The translations under genes and the position numbers were made by a program. A DNA stretch of 64,000 bases. It comes from Pedobacter westerhofensis. Its GTDB lineage: Bacteria > Bacteroidota > Bacteroidia > Sphingobacteriales > Sphingobacteriaceae. Below, piece after piece: positions 42,368 to 51,712 of the stretch. The notes under the pieces were generated by a model. It did not search any database. It was not told where the DNA came from and was given only the letters and a program-made list of their open reading frames with translations. Numbering within the stretch: position 1 is the first letter of the stretch; every line of letters starts with the position of its first letter. Where the stretch lies: positions 1 through 64,000 of the forward strand of contig NZ_FXTN01000011.1 of assembly GCF_900182595.1 (NCBI RefSeq), given 5' to 3'.

Positions 42368-43405
42368 TTATTTGAACTTCAGAAATGCATCCAGGGCTTC
42401 AGATGGCTTGCCATCATTTCCCCATGCACTCAGGTCGTAATGGCTCCAGCTCCTCGCTCCCTCCGGCTCCCAGTACAGTACGCCCAAACCCTGATGCTGT
42501 GGTACTTCCTTTACTTTCTGCATCACCGCCAGCAGCATATCGTAGGTATTCTGCACCTTATTATCTTCGTTCCCTACCTCTACTACCATTACCTCCTTGT
42601 GGAACCTCGCAGCCATATCGTTCAGGTTGGCAGACAGGTCATTGATAGAAAGGGTATAGTCTGGTTTGCCCTCCAGCCAATAAGGATAATAGGAAAGTCC
42701 GATGACATCGTATTTTGCCCCATGTGCAGCAGCATTGTCAAACCAGGTACGGAAACGTTTATTGTTGTTGCCCTGGTCTACATGAAGAATTACTTTAGAA
42801 GCTGGACTCACATCCTTCACTGCCTGATAGCCTTTGTTGATCAGCTGTGCAAGCTGGCCCCAATTGGAGGTGCTGCCTTCAGGGTAAATCATTCCCTCTG
42901 CCGTTTCATTGCCTACCTGCACCCATTCCGGGTAAACACCCTCCTTCTTCAGCGCATTCATTACGCCAAGGGTATAGGTATAAACGTCTGTCAGCAGTCC
43001 AGGAAAGTCGTGTCCTTCCCAGGCCTTTGGCTTCTTTTGCTTACTGGGATCAGCCCAGCTATCGCTGTAATGCAGGTCGATCATGATCCGCATCCCCCAT
43101 TTTTTTGCACGTATAGCCATGGCTACCGTTTCTTCGGTGCTGCAATGCCCGCTGATTTTATCATCAGATGGATTTACCCAGGTCCGCAGCCTGACCGTGT
43201 TTATTCCATGGTCCTTCAGTATTTTAAAGCAGTCTTCTTCTTTGCCGCTGTTATTATAAAATTTATAACCTGTGGCTTCCATCTGTGGCAGCCAGCCGAT
43301 ATCGGCGCCTTTTACAAATGCAGATGAAGCATTAGTAACGGCAGTTTTTTTAACAGCGCAGCCAGAGAGGATGAGCAGTGCTGACAGTAGGATTGAGATT
43401 TTCAT
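42368..43405 (-). CDS. GH53 arabinogalactan endo-beta-1,4-galactanase lipoprotein
   Basis: 345 residues from the ATG at 43405; a longer frame to 43435 lacks a proper signal. Lipobox LSGC near residue 18. The GH53 TIM barrel shows GADIGWLPQME, HYSDSWADP, the acid/base Glu in VQVGNETAEGM and the nucleophile Glu in VMVVEVGNEDNK. It would cut beta-1,4-galactan of plant arabinogalactan I at the cell surface. There is no SusC/SusD pair next to it, so it is not in a typical polysaccharide locus. Confidence 0.92.
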   Translation of the reverse strand: MKISILLSALLILSGCAVKKTAVTNASSAFVKGADIGWLPQMEATGYKFYNNSGKEEDCFKILKDHGINTVRLRTWVNPSDDKISGHCSTEETVAMAIRAKKWGMRIMIDLHYSDSWADPSKQKKPKAWEGHDFPGLLTDVYTYTLGVMNALKKEGVYPEWVQVGNETAEGMIYPEGSTSNWGQLAQLINKGYQAVKDVSPASKVILHVDQGNNNKRFRTWFDNAAAHGAKYDVIGLSYYPYWLEGKPDYTLSINDLSANLNDMAARFHKEVMVVEVGNEDNKVQNTYDMLLAVMQKVKEVPQHQGLGVLYWEPEGARSWSHYDLSAWGNDGKPSEALDAFLKFK

Positions 43406-43506
43406 GTTCAGGGTAGTTTGCACAATTATACTCATTTTTCATTCCTTCCCTGCCAGAATTGTATATTTACAGCAGTACAGCAAAAGGACTCGTCATCAAA
43501 ATAATA

Positions 43507-44019
43507 ATGGAATATAGTTTTAGAAAGGCAGTTGCCACTGAACAGGACCAGATATGGGAAATATTACAGCAGGGCATCCTGCGTAGAAAAATGGATGGCA
43601 GCAACCAGTGGCAGGACGGCTATCCAAATCCCGAAGTGGTAAAAGCAGATATTGAAAAAGGCCAGGGCTTTGTACTCACGTTTGGCGAAACCATCGTTGG
43701 CTACACAGCGATTATCATCAATGATGAGCCTGCATATCATGACATAGAAGGACAATGGTTGACCAATGGGGACTTTGTTGTCTATCACCGGGTAGCGATC
43801 TCAGAAGATTTTGTAGGCAGGGGATTATCAAAAAAGATCCTTCAGGCAATTGACGAATTTGCATTGAACAATCACATTCACAGTGTGAGGGCAGATACCA
43901 ATCATGATAACATCGCGATGCTGAAAACCTTTGAAAAAATGGGCTACACCTACTGCGGCGAAGTGTTTTTTAGAGGCAGCGCCAGAAAAGCATTTGAAAA
44001 AGTATTACCAGCTCTGTAA
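43507..44019 (+). CDS. GNAT-family N-acetyltransferase
   Basis: 170 residues from the ATG at 43507 (MEYSFRKAVATEQDQIWEIL). The acetyl-CoA block is VAISEDFVGRGLSKKIL, followed by VRADTNHDNIAMLKTFEKMGY, as in GNAT proteins. The substrate is unknown. Its stop overlaps the start of the Crp/Fnr gene by one base, so the two are coupled. Alternative start 43459. Confidence 0.9.
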   Translation: MEYSFRKAVATEQDQIWEILQQGILRRKMDGSNQWQDGYPNPEVVKADIEKGQGFVLTFGETIVGYTAIIINDEPAYHDIEGQWLTNGDFVVYHRVAISEDFVGRGLSKKILQAIDEFALNNHIHSVRADTNHDNIAMLKTFEKMGYTYCGEVFFRGSARKAFEKVLPAL

Positions 44020-44582
44020 TGCACTACAAACTAAGGGAACATATAGAAAAGATAGTACCCCTCAGCGATGCTGAATTTGAATTCGTATCTCAGCATTTCA
44101 CCCTCAAAAGGTTTAAGAAACATCAGTTTCTGATTCAGGAAGGCGAAGATGTAAAGTATAACTATTTTGTGTTATCCGGTTTGTTAAAACTGGTATTTAC
44201 TGATGATATGGCCAAACAGCACATTGTTTCTTTTGCGCTCGAAGACTGGTGGGAAAGCGATTTTTATGCGTTTTACACCCAGCATAAAGCAACCATGTCG
44301 CTGGAGTGCATCGAGGATACCGAAGTGCTGTGCATTACATTCGCGGATTACAAAAATCTATGCGGGGGCCTGCAAAAGATGGAGCGCTTCTTCCTGGAGA
44401 AAGCTACTTTTGGCTTTATCGCAGCGCAGCGCCGCATTGTATCCTGGCTCAGCTCCAGTGCCAGACAGCGGTACGAACAACTGCTCAAACAATCTCCCGC
44501 ACTGGTACAGCGTGTACCAAAAAGCATGCTTGCTGCCTATCTTGGTGTTTCGCGAGAAACACTCAGCAGGTTCTCTCCCTAA
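44019..44582 (+). CDS. Crp/Fnr-family transcriptional regulator
   Basis: 187 residues. The cyclic-nucleotide-binding-like domain spans about 25-115 (FLIQEGEDVKYNYFVLSGLLK), and a compact HTH is in MLAAYLGVSRETLSRF. The Fe-S cysteines of true FNR are absent, and cAMP contacts are not clear. It is slightly shorter at the C-terminus than its relative at 53762. A Crp-like dyad (44587-44602) lies right after its stop, before the RidA gene. Confidence 0.92.
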   Translation: MHYKLREHIEKIVPLSDAEFEFVSQHFTLKRFKKHQFLIQEGEDVKYNYFVLSGLLKLVFTDDMAKQHIVSFALEDWWESDFYAFYTQHKATMSLECIEDTEVLCITFADYKNLCGGLQKMERFFLEKATFGFIAAQRRIVSWLSSSARQRYEQLLKQSPALVQRVPKSMLAAYLGVSRETLSRFSP

Positions 44583-44586
44583 GGCA

Positions 44587-44602
44587 TGTGACAAACATCA
44601 CT
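44587..44602 (+). promoter_or_regulatory. Crp-like dyad upstream of the RidA gene
   Basis: TGTGACAAACATCACT fits TGTGA-N6-TCACA in nine of ten defined bases. It lies between the Crp/Fnr gene and the RidA gene. Confidence 0.5.
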
Positions 44603-44703
44603 TGATAATCGTGAGGTTTATCAACCTGTAATTTCCGGGGATATGCTGAGTTTTGCCTTGTATTTATACATAGACCCTTAGGCAAACTCAAAATCTTATA
44701 AAA

Positions 44704-45093
44704 ATGGAAAAAAGAATCATTAATCCCTGGAAATGGCAGGAAGAACGCAGTTACGTTCAGGCTGTAGAAGTAAAAAATGTAGAAAGCACTTTATATATCT
44801 CCGGTCAGGCGGCCATATATCCGGATGGGAGATCCAGCAATGAAGACATCAAAAGCCAGACCATCCTGGCCCTGAGCAACCTGGAGCAGGTGATCAGCGA
44901 AGCCGGATATCAGCCTTCAGGCATTGCCCGCTTAACTATATACACCACTGCCACAGCAGAGTTCTGGCCACACTTCCATGTTCTTCAGGACTGGATAGCC
45001 AAACATGACGTTAAACCCGCAATCTCTATGCTGGAAGTAAAAAGCCTCTTTGAAACACTAAAAATTGAATTTGAGGCTACAGTTGTCAAATAA
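44704..45093 (+). CDS. RidA/YjgF-family protein
   Basis: 129 residues, one RidA domain: LYISGQAAIYPDGR, LALSNLEQVISEAG and ARLTIYTTATAEFW are family blocks. RidA proteins hydrolyse reactive enamines or imines; sequence variation in the C-terminal MLEVKSLF region places this in a subgroup whose activity is not certain. The stop codon lies within a hairpin, and the Crp-like dyad is upstream. Confidence 0.9.
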   Translation: MEKRIINPWKWQEERSYVQAVEVKNVESTLYISGQAAIYPDGRSSNEDIKSQTILALSNLEQVISEAGYQPSGIARLTIYTTATAEFWPHFHVLQDWIAKHDVKPAISMLEVKSLFETLKIEFEATVVK

Positions 45094-45110
45094 CCGCGTA
45101 GCCCGGTTAT
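45090..45110 (+). terminator. Hairpin at the RidA stop codon
   Basis: ATAACCG (45090-45096) pairs with CGGTTAT (45104-45110); the stop codon sits in the stem. The T run is short. Confidence 0.5.
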
Positions 45111-45252
45111 CTGTATTTATTAAGGAATGCCGGTTTTGACCGTAAATAGTCCCGTGATTGCCGGATAAATTACATTGCGGCCTCAACATTTAGACTGTTC
45201 TTTTGTATAGTATATCGGAACAACAACTGATATGCTATACAAATCAATTGAT

Positions 45253-46239
45253 ATGAGGATAGTTACACTTGAAGAACACATTTCCCTGCCGGAAATGGCC
45301 AACAAAATACCAAAGGACGCGCTCGGAGGCTTCGGTCAGTCAGAAGTGATGCAGCGACTGGCCCCAAAGCTGGCCGATATCAGCGGAGAGCGCTTGCAGT
45401 CCATGGACGACAATGGTATAACCATGCAGGTACTGTCAGTTGACAGTTCAGGGGCTAATCTCTTAGGCAGCGAAGATGGGCCGGCATTTGCAAGCCAGTA
45501 TAATGATCTGATTGCAATAGAGATTGCTGGTCTTGAAAGCCGTTTTACGGCTTTTGCCCATTTACCGATGACGGCTCCACTGGCCGCGGCGGATGAGCTG
45601 GAACGTGCCGTAACTGAGTATAACTTTCGGGGCGCAATGATCCGCGGACTTACTCAGGACCAGTTTTTAGACCATCCCAGGTTTGCTCCCATATTTGAAC
45701 GCGCGGAAAAGCTTGATGTGCCTATTTATCTGCATCCCGGCCTGCCGCCAAAAGGAGTGGCAGACCTGTATTACAGTGGACTGCCTAATCATTCAGGCAT
45801 GGCTGAAGCAATAGGCTGTTATGGTTGGGGCTGGCATTCAGAAACGGCAATACATGTATTACGATTGCTTTTTGCAGGAGTTTTTGATATGTACCCTAAG
45901 CTTAAACTCATCATCGGCCATATGGGCGAAATGCTGCCCATGATGATGGCAAGATCTGAAAGGGCATTTAAACCCGGGAACGGTGGTGCCAATCAGCGCA
46001 CGCTCAGTGATACTTTTCATCAACAGGTGCATATCACTACCAGTGGTTTTTTCACCCAGCCGCCACTGAGGATTGCGCTGGATACATTTGGCATTGACAA
46101 CATCATGTTTTCTGTTGATTATCCGTTTAGCACCAACGAGATGGGCATCGATTTTTTAAATGCTATTGATCTTCCTCAGGAACAGATTGAAAAGATTGCC
46201 CATGGAAATGCGGATAAGCTCCTGAATTTGCAGCGATAA
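45253..46239 (+). CDS. Amidohydrolase-family protein (decarboxylase-like)
   Basis: 328 residues from the ATG at 45253; an ATG at 45232 is possible. Metal ligands: the EEH in TLEEHISLPEM, the His in IYLHPGLPP, the His in IIGHMGEMLPMM and the Asp in FSVDYPFSTNEMG. This set matches the ACMSD/resorcylate decarboxylase branch of amidohydrolases. The substrate is probably a small aromatic or related acid. It precedes an epoxide hydrolase and an AraC regulator in the same direction with small gaps. Confidence 0.9.
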   Translation: MRIVTLEEHISLPEMANKIPKDALGGFGQSEVMQRLAPKLADISGERLQSMDDNGITMQVLSVDSSGANLLGSEDGPAFASQYNDLIAIEIAGLESRFTAFAHLPMTAPLAAADELERAVTEYNFRGAMIRGLTQDQFLDHPRFAPIFERAEKLDVPIYLHPGLPPKGVADLYYSGLPNHSGMAEAIGCYGWGWHSETAIHVLRLLFAGVFDMYPKLKLIIGHMGEMLPMMMARSERAFKPGNGGANQRTLSDTFHQQVHITTSGFFTQPPLRIALDTFGIDNIMFSVDYPFSTNEMGIDFLNAIDLPQEQIEKIAHGNADKLLNLQR

Positions 46240-46281
46240 TGCTACTTTTGGGTAATGAGCAGCAGTTTAAACTCTTCCCAT

Positions 46282-47409
46282 ATGATAAAGCCATTCGTAG
46301 TGAATGTTCCGCAGGATATTCTCGATGATCTGAAAACACGGATTGGCAGCACCCGCTGGCCTGATGCCATCACAGGCTCTGGCTGGGATTATGGTGCTGA
46401 CCTCTCTTACATGAAGGAATTAACAGCATACTGGCAGCACAGCTTTGACTGGCGCAAAGTTGAAGCCGAGATCAATTCATACCCAAACTTCATGGCAGAG
46501 ATTGATGGTCAGCAGATTCATTTTATGCACATTAAAGGGAAGGGAGAGCGCTCTGTACCACTGATCATTACACATGGATGGCCAGGCTCCTTTCTCGAAA
46601 TGATCAAGCTGATACCATTGCTTACCGAAGACCCTGATTTCTCGTTCGATCTGGTGATCCCCTCCATTCCGGGCTTTGGTTTCTCCGGCAAAATTACTGC
46701 TCCCGGATGCAACAGTGAATATGTAGCAGGGCTTTGGCATCAGCTGATGACAGAACTGGGCTATCAGCGCTATGGTTTACAGGGTGGTGATATCGGCGCC
46801 GGCGTCAGTTCCTGGACAGCACTAAAATACCCATCGCATATCATTGGTTTGCATCTCAACTATATACCCGGATCTTATCAGCCTTATCTGGCAGATGGAG
46901 AACAGCTTGCTGAGGAGGTACTGGCCTTTAAGCAATATGCTGCCGGCTGGTCTGCACGCGAAGGTGCCTATGCATATTTACATGCTACAAAACCCCTTAC
47001 TGCGGCATATGGGTTAAATGATTCGCCTGCCGGTCTCTGTGCCTGGATCTTGGAAAAATTCAACAGCTGGAGTGATCATCGCGGAAATATCGAAAACAGC
47101 TTTACCAAAGATGAACTGCTGGCCAATATTTCCATGTACTGGATCACGCAAACCATTCATTCCTCTATGCGCATTTATAACGAAAACAGTAAGCACCCGC
47201 TGGTTTTTAAAAAAGACGATTACATCAGCGTACCTGTTGGATTTGCTGAATTCCCAATGGAGCTCCCTACCCCGCCCCGCTCCTATATCGAAAAAGGCTT
47301 TAATATTCGACACTGGACAAAAATGCCTGCCGGAGGACATTTTGCCGCAGCAGAACAACCCGCTTTGCTTGCGAAAGACCTGATCAACTTTTACTCAAAG
47401 CTGGTCTGA
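46282..47409 (+). CDS. Epoxide hydrolase (EHN domain plus alpha/beta hydrolase)
   Basis: 375 residues from the ATG at 46282 (MIKPFVVNVPQDILDDLKTR); an ATG at 46255 is an alternative. The N-terminal EHN domain is followed by the alpha/beta hydrolase fold: oxyanion-side HGWPGSF, nucleophile Asp in GLQGGDIGAGV, and the His in PAGGHFAAAEQP. It would open epoxides to diols in the cytoplasm. It sits between the amidohydrolase and an AraC gene, which overlaps or abuts it within 4 bp. Confidence 0.92.
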   Translation: MIKPFVVNVPQDILDDLKTRIGSTRWPDAITGSGWDYGADLSYMKELTAYWQHSFDWRKVEAEINSYPNFMAEIDGQQIHFMHIKGKGERSVPLIITHGWPGSFLEMIKLIPLLTEDPDFSFDLVIPSIPGFGFSGKITAPGCNSEYVAGLWHQLMTELGYQRYGLQGGDIGAGVSSWTALKYPSHIIGLHLNYIPGSYQPYLADGEQLAEEVLAFKQYAAGWSAREGAYAYLHATKPLTAAYGLNDSPAGLCAWILEKFNSWSDHRGNIENSFTKDELLANISMYWITQTIHSSMRIYNENSKHPLVFKKDDYISVPVGFAEFPMELPTPPRSYIEKGFNIRHWTKMPAGGHFAAAEQPALLAKDLINFYSKLV

Positions 47410-47413
47410 TCTG

Positions 47414-48244
47414 ATGATAAAAAAGAGCGCTCTTCCTGTACACTTTCTGCCAGGCACACAGTTTGCGGCAGCAGACGAAAAGATCGCATTTGGGGAGCAC
47501 TTTATCAATCACCGCATCAATTTTTATGCTGTGGTCTGGTTTACACAGAACCAGGATCTGCATTATATAGATTTTGAACCTTATCCGATCCGGAAAAATC
47601 TGGTTTATCTCCTGGCAAAAAATCAGGTGCACTCCATACCCTCGCAGGCCCTGCCCGGCGCAAGAGTGATCGTTTTCTCGGGCGACTTTTTCCATTCTAT
47701 TGAAGAAACACAAATCAAACAGCTTTTTCTGCCTTTTAATAATGAAGGGATAGCCATACCAGCAGAGATGCTTCAGTATCTTGTAAATATATTTTCTGTG
47801 ATCTTAGCCGAATCCAGGGGCGCGGCAGACATTACGCTGCTGCTAAAATACACCAGTGCATTCCTGCTGGTCCTCCGCAGGTTGATCAAACCGCAGGCTT
47901 TGGGTATTTACAACAACGACACCAGGGTCATCAAAGTACTTCAATTAATAGAACAGCATTTCAAGGAACATCAGCCGGTTTCATTTTATGCCGATCAAAT
48001 CGGTTTAACACCAAAAAGGACCAACGAGATTTTAAAGGTAATTCTTGGCGTCAGCATCAGTCAGCTTTGTAACCAGCTGCTGCTGCTGGAGAGCAAAAGG
48101 GCGCTCTATAATGGCATTCTCTCTGTAAAGGAAATCGCCTATCAGCTGGGCTTCTCAGACCAGTCTTATTTCTCACGCTTCTTCCGCAAACATGCCGGCA
48201 GCACGCCCGAGCAGTTCAGGGGGCAATTTCAGGAAGCCTTGTAG
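47414..48244 (+). CDS. AraC-family transcriptional regulator
   Basis: 276 residues. N-terminal sensor domain (about 1-160) with cupin-like strands (INFYAVVWFTQNQDLHYIDFEPY) and a C-terminal pair of HTHs: VSFYADQIGLTPKRTNEIL and LSVKEIAYQLGFSDQSYFSRFF, ending GSTPEQFR. It follows the epoxide hydrolase gene by 4 bp. It may control the enzyme pair upstream and the SDR downstream. Confidence 0.93.
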   Translation: MIKKSALPVHFLPGTQFAAADEKIAFGEHFINHRINFYAVVWFTQNQDLHYIDFEPYPIRKNLVYLLAKNQVHSIPSQALPGARVIVFSGDFFHSIEETQIKQLFLPFNNEGIAIPAEMLQYLVNIFSVILAESRGAADITLLLKYTSAFLLVLRRLIKPQALGIYNNDTRVIKVLQLIEQHFKEHQPVSFYADQIGLTPKRTNEILKVILGVSISQLCNQLLLLESKRALYNGILSVKEIAYQLGFSDQSYFSRFFRKHAGSTPEQFRGQFQEAL

Positions 48245-48276
48245 CGATGATGTAAAGAAACGTTAATGTTCAATTT

Positions 48277-48304
48277 GTGCTAATAAAGCGCAGCAAAGTG
48301 CTAA
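48277..48304 (+). promoter_or_regulatory. AraC-type direct repeat upstream of the SDR gene
   Basis: GTGCTAA occurs at 48277-48283 and 48298-48304, exactly 21 bp apart, between the AraC gene and the SDR gene at 48394. Confidence 0.5.
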
Positions 48305-48393
48305 CCCAGGCAGTCCCTATTTCACAACTTTACCCTTAGTTGTACAAATTGGATAAAGCTTTAATGCTTATATCCTTTTTAAAATAAAAGAGT

Positions 48394-49185
48394 ATGGAAA
48401 AGTTAAAAAACAAAGTTATTCTGATTACCGGTGCAGCAATGGGACTGGGACTGGCAAGTGCCTTAGAGGCTGCAAAAAACGGCGCCCTGCTATCACTTGT
48501 AGACTTTAATGCCGAAACGCTGGAAAAAGCAAAAGAAGAAATCGAATCCAAATATCCGGATGCCCAGATCCTTACAGCAGTTGCGGATGTATCCGACGAA
48601 GAATCGGTAAAGAAGTTTGTGGATGAAACCGTAAATACCTTTGGGCGTATTGATGGATTTTATAATAACGCAGGGATTGAGGGCAGACAAGCCCCATTGG
48701 TAGAGTACGACCTTAATGTATTTAAAAAGGTAGTAGACATTAACCTTATGGGTGTATATTATGGCTTAAAGTATATCATTCCCATTATGCAGAAACAGGA
48801 ATACGGCCGCATTGTAAATGTTGCATCTGTAGGCGGAATCAGGGGCGTGATGAACCAAACACCTTATGTTGCCACCAAACATGCTGTTGCGGGTATTACA
48901 AAAACTACCGCACTGGAATACGGAAGATTCGGGATCCTCTCCAACGCTATTGCACCGGGCGCTATCCTTACCCCTATGGTTGCCGAAGCATTTAAACAGG
49001 TGAACCCGGCTGATCCACAGGCGGCTGAGGATACATATGCACAGGCTAATCCAACAAAAAGGCTCGGCAGGCCTGAAGAAGTAGGAAAGCTCGTTGTATT
49101 TCTGCTGAGTGAAGACTGCAGTTATGTAAACGGCCAGGTGATTGCTATTGACGGAGGTCAGTCCAACTCATACGGAAACGTTTAA
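48394..49185 (+). CDS. Short-chain dehydrogenase/reductase
   Basis: 263 residues, classical SDR: LITGAAMGLGLA, VDFNAETL with Asp after beta-2 (suggests NAD), YNNAGIEG, ASVGGIRG and YVATKHAVAG (YxxxK). The C-terminal INGQ-type block (YVNGQVIAIDGGQS) is typical. The substrate is unknown. It lies after the AraC gene, with a 21-bp-spaced direct repeat in its promoter region. Confidence 0.94.
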   Translation: MEKLKNKVILITGAAMGLGLASALEAAKNGALLSLVDFNAETLEKAKEEIESKYPDAQILTAVADVSDEESVKKFVDETVNTFGRIDGFYNNAGIEGRQAPLVEYDLNVFKKVVDINLMGVYYGLKYIIPIMQKQEYGRIVNVASVGGIRGVMNQTPYVATKHAVAGITKTTALEYGRFGILSNAIAPGAILTPMVAEAFKQVNPADPQAAEDTYAQANPTKRLGRPEEVGKLVVFLLSEDCSYVNGQVIAIDGGQSNSYGNV

Positions 49186-49274
49186 AAAGCCATTGCGGGG
49201 CTGGATTGTATTTTTACGGGCTATTGTCATATCCTGAAAAATATTTATACTTGTAAGAATATAATTCACTCCCC

Positions 49275-51671
49275 ATGCTTCAATTTTTCAGAACTATACT
49301 TTGCCGTTTTGTCCTGCTGGCATTCCTTTGCCCATCGCTGGCCAGCAATGTATACTCACAGTCTGCGGCTGCCCCTGCCCATCCCTGGACAGCAAACTGG
49401 ATAGCCTCTCAAAGCAATACGGGCACTGAATATGGAGTGTACTATTTCCGTAAAAGCTTTAGCCTGGATTCAAGGCCCGGCTCTTTCAAAATATATGTTT
49501 CGGCAGATAACCGGTATAAACTTTTTGTAAATGAAGTACTGGTAAGCATGGGCCCTGCCCGTGGCGATACCTATAACTGGAACTACGAGACTGTTGATCT
49601 TGCGCCATACCTCAAACAGGGGAAGAACACCATTTCTGCACTGGTATTTAATGAGGGACAGTATCAGCCCGTAGCCCAGATCAGTTTCAGGACCGCACTG
49701 ATGCTCCAGGGAAGCAGCAAGGCTGAAGATGTGGTGAACACCAATAAGAGCTGGAAATGTTACAATGACCAGTCGCACCAGCCATTTCCGGGCTGGTTTC
49801 CTATCGCAGCTACCAAGGGCGAAAACGTTAATATGAATCTGGCGCTGGGCAACTGGAATAAGAACAACTTTGATGACAGCAGCTGGCCATTTGCCAAAGA
49901 CCTGTCAGAAGCGCGCCCAAAAGGCAAAACCGATGGTTTTGGTTTAATGCTGGTGCCTTCAACCCTGCCGCAGATGGAACTGAGCTACCAGCGCATTTCA
50001 ACTTTGCGCAAAGCGACGGGAATGAACGTTCCCGCCGGATTTCCAAAAAGTAAAGTCGCCATTACTATACCTGCCCACAGCGTTGTTACCCTGTTGCTGG
50101 ACCAGGATACGCTCAGCAATGCCTATATTAATCTGCTTTGCAGCGGTGGCAAAGGCGGCAGCGTTACCCTAAGATATGCAGAATCGCTATATGAGTATAT
50201 TAAAACCGGAAGAAGAAAAGGCAACCGTAATGATGTAGAGGGCAAAACCTTTTCCGGCCGCGCTGACAGTGTGATTACCAACGGCAAAGCGGCCCAGGAA
50301 TTTACGACCCTAAACTACCGTACATTCCGCTATGTACAAGTCAGCATCCGGACAGCTGACGAGCCGCTTACCATCAGCGACCTCTATGGAACATTTACAG
50401 GTTATCCCTTCAAATTAAAAGCTACCCTAAATACCAGCGATGCCGAAATTAAAAAGATCGCAGCAATCGGATGGCGCACCGCCCGGCTTTGCGCAGTAGA
50501 AACCTATTTCGACTGCCCTTACTACGAGCAGCTACAATACGTAGGTGATACCCGCATACAGGCAATGGTATCCTATTTTAATGCAGGGAACGATACACTG
50601 GCCCGTAATGCAATCAACCAGATTGAACACTCCCGTCTGCCCGAAGGCGTAACGCAAAGCCGCTGGCCAAGCCGTGAAAACCAGGTGATCCCCGGCTTTT
50701 CACTGTGGTATATCGGCATGCTGCACGACTACTGGATGTACCGCAACGATCAAAATTTCATAAAAGATAAGCTTACCGGCTCCCGTGCGATACTCAACTT
50801 TTTTGCCCGTTACCAGCAGGCAGACGGTTCATTGAAAGATGTTCCGTTCTGGACTTTTGTAGACTGGGCAGACCGCAATGGATGGACTGCCGGCGGTCCG
50901 CCAAAGGGTGCAGACGGCAGCTCAGCGGCATTTGACCTCCAGCTGCTCTGGGCATACCAGTGCAGTGCAGAAATGGAGGCAAAGCTAGGCATGCCCGCAA
51001 TGGCAGACATTTATAGGCAGAAGGCAGCTCAGCTAACGCAGACCATCCGCAGCAAGTACTGGAGCACAACCAAACAGCTTTTTGCAGAAACGATAGAGAA
51101 AAACACTTTTTCACAGCATACCAACAGTCTTGCTATACTTACTGGCGCTGCAGCAAAAGACCAATGGACTGCACTGGCAACGAAAATGCTGAGCGATACC
51201 ACGCTGACCCAATGCTCTATTTATTTCAGATACTATATGCACATGGCATTGGTAAAGGCCGGCCGGGGCGATGATTATCTTTCCTGGCTGGATGCATGGC
51301 GTAGCAATATGGCGCTGGGCCTCAGCACCTGGGCAGAAGAACCGGATGTACAGCACAGCCGGTCAGATTGCCATGCCTGGGGGGCCAGTCCCAATATAGA
51401 GATCTACCGTACACTGCTGGGCATCGACAGTGATTCGCCGGGGTTTCAGAAGATAAAGATTGCCCCTCACCTGGGCAGCATTACCACAATCAGTGGTTCA
51501 ATGCCCCATCCTAATGGCAAGGTAGATGTGGCTTATACATTAAAGGGCAATGATTGGGATATTCATATCAGCTTGCCTGAGAAAACAAATGGCACTTTTG
51601 TCTGGAAAAGCAAATCCTATCCATTAAAACCTGGTGAAAATAGTTTTAGCTTCCGCAACACCGGTGTGTAA
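49275..51671 (+). CDS. GH78 alpha-L-rhamnosidase-family protein
   Basis: 798 residues with a signal peptide ending SNVYSQ (about residue 29). An N-terminal beta-sandwich with the HPWTANWIAS start and a rhamnosidase-N block (YKLFVNEVLVSMGPARGD) leads to the (alpha/alpha)6 catalytic domain, where ETYFDCPYYEQLQYVGDTR (about 415) corresponds to the GH78 acid region, and a C-terminal sandwich. It would release rhamnose from plant glycans or glycosides in the periplasm. The catalytic block deviates from the standard DCPTRDER form, as in one subgroup. Confidence 0.9.
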   Translation: MLQFFRTILCRFVLLAFLCPSLASNVYSQSAAAPAHPWTANWIASQSNTGTEYGVYYFRKSFSLDSRPGSFKIYVSADNRYKLFVNEVLVSMGPARGDTYNWNYETVDLAPYLKQGKNTISALVFNEGQYQPVAQISFRTALMLQGSSKAEDVVNTNKSWKCYNDQSHQPFPGWFPIAATKGENVNMNLALGNWNKNNFDDSSWPFAKDLSEARPKGKTDGFGLMLVPSTLPQMELSYQRISTLRKATGMNVPAGFPKSKVAITIPAHSVVTLLLDQDTLSNAYINLLCSGGKGGSVTLRYAESLYEYIKTGRRKGNRNDVEGKTFSGRADSVITNGKAAQEFTTLNYRTFRYVQVSIRTADEPLTISDLYGTFTGYPFKLKATLNTSDAEIKKIAAIGWRTARLCAVETYFDCPYYEQLQYVGDTRIQAMVSYFNAGNDTLARNAINQIEHSRLPEGVTQSRWPSRENQVIPGFSLWYIGMLHDYWMYRNDQNFIKDKLTGSRAILNFFARYQQADGSLKDVPFWTFVDWADRNGWTAGGPPKGADGSSAAFDLQLLWAYQCSAEMEAKLGMPAMADIYRQKAAQLTQTIRSKYWSTTKQLFAETIEKNTFSQHTNSLAILTGAAAKDQWTALATKMLSDTTLTQCSIYFRYYMHMALVKAGRGDDYLSWLDAWRSNMALGLSTWAEEPDVQHSRSDCHAWGASPNIEIYRTLLGIDSDSPGFQKIKIAPHLGSITTISGSMPHPNGKVDVAYTLKGNDWDIHISLPEKTNGTFVWKSKSYPLKPGENSFSFRNTGV

Positions 51672-51712
51672 AGCCTCCGTGTGTGATCAGCACTCATTGT
51701 CCATCTACCTGA

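Noticed and set aside
45128..45164. TGCCGG repeated upstream of the amidohydrolase gene as a further AraC site
   Set aside because: The 31-bp spacing does not fit the 21-22-bp pattern and the match is only six bases.
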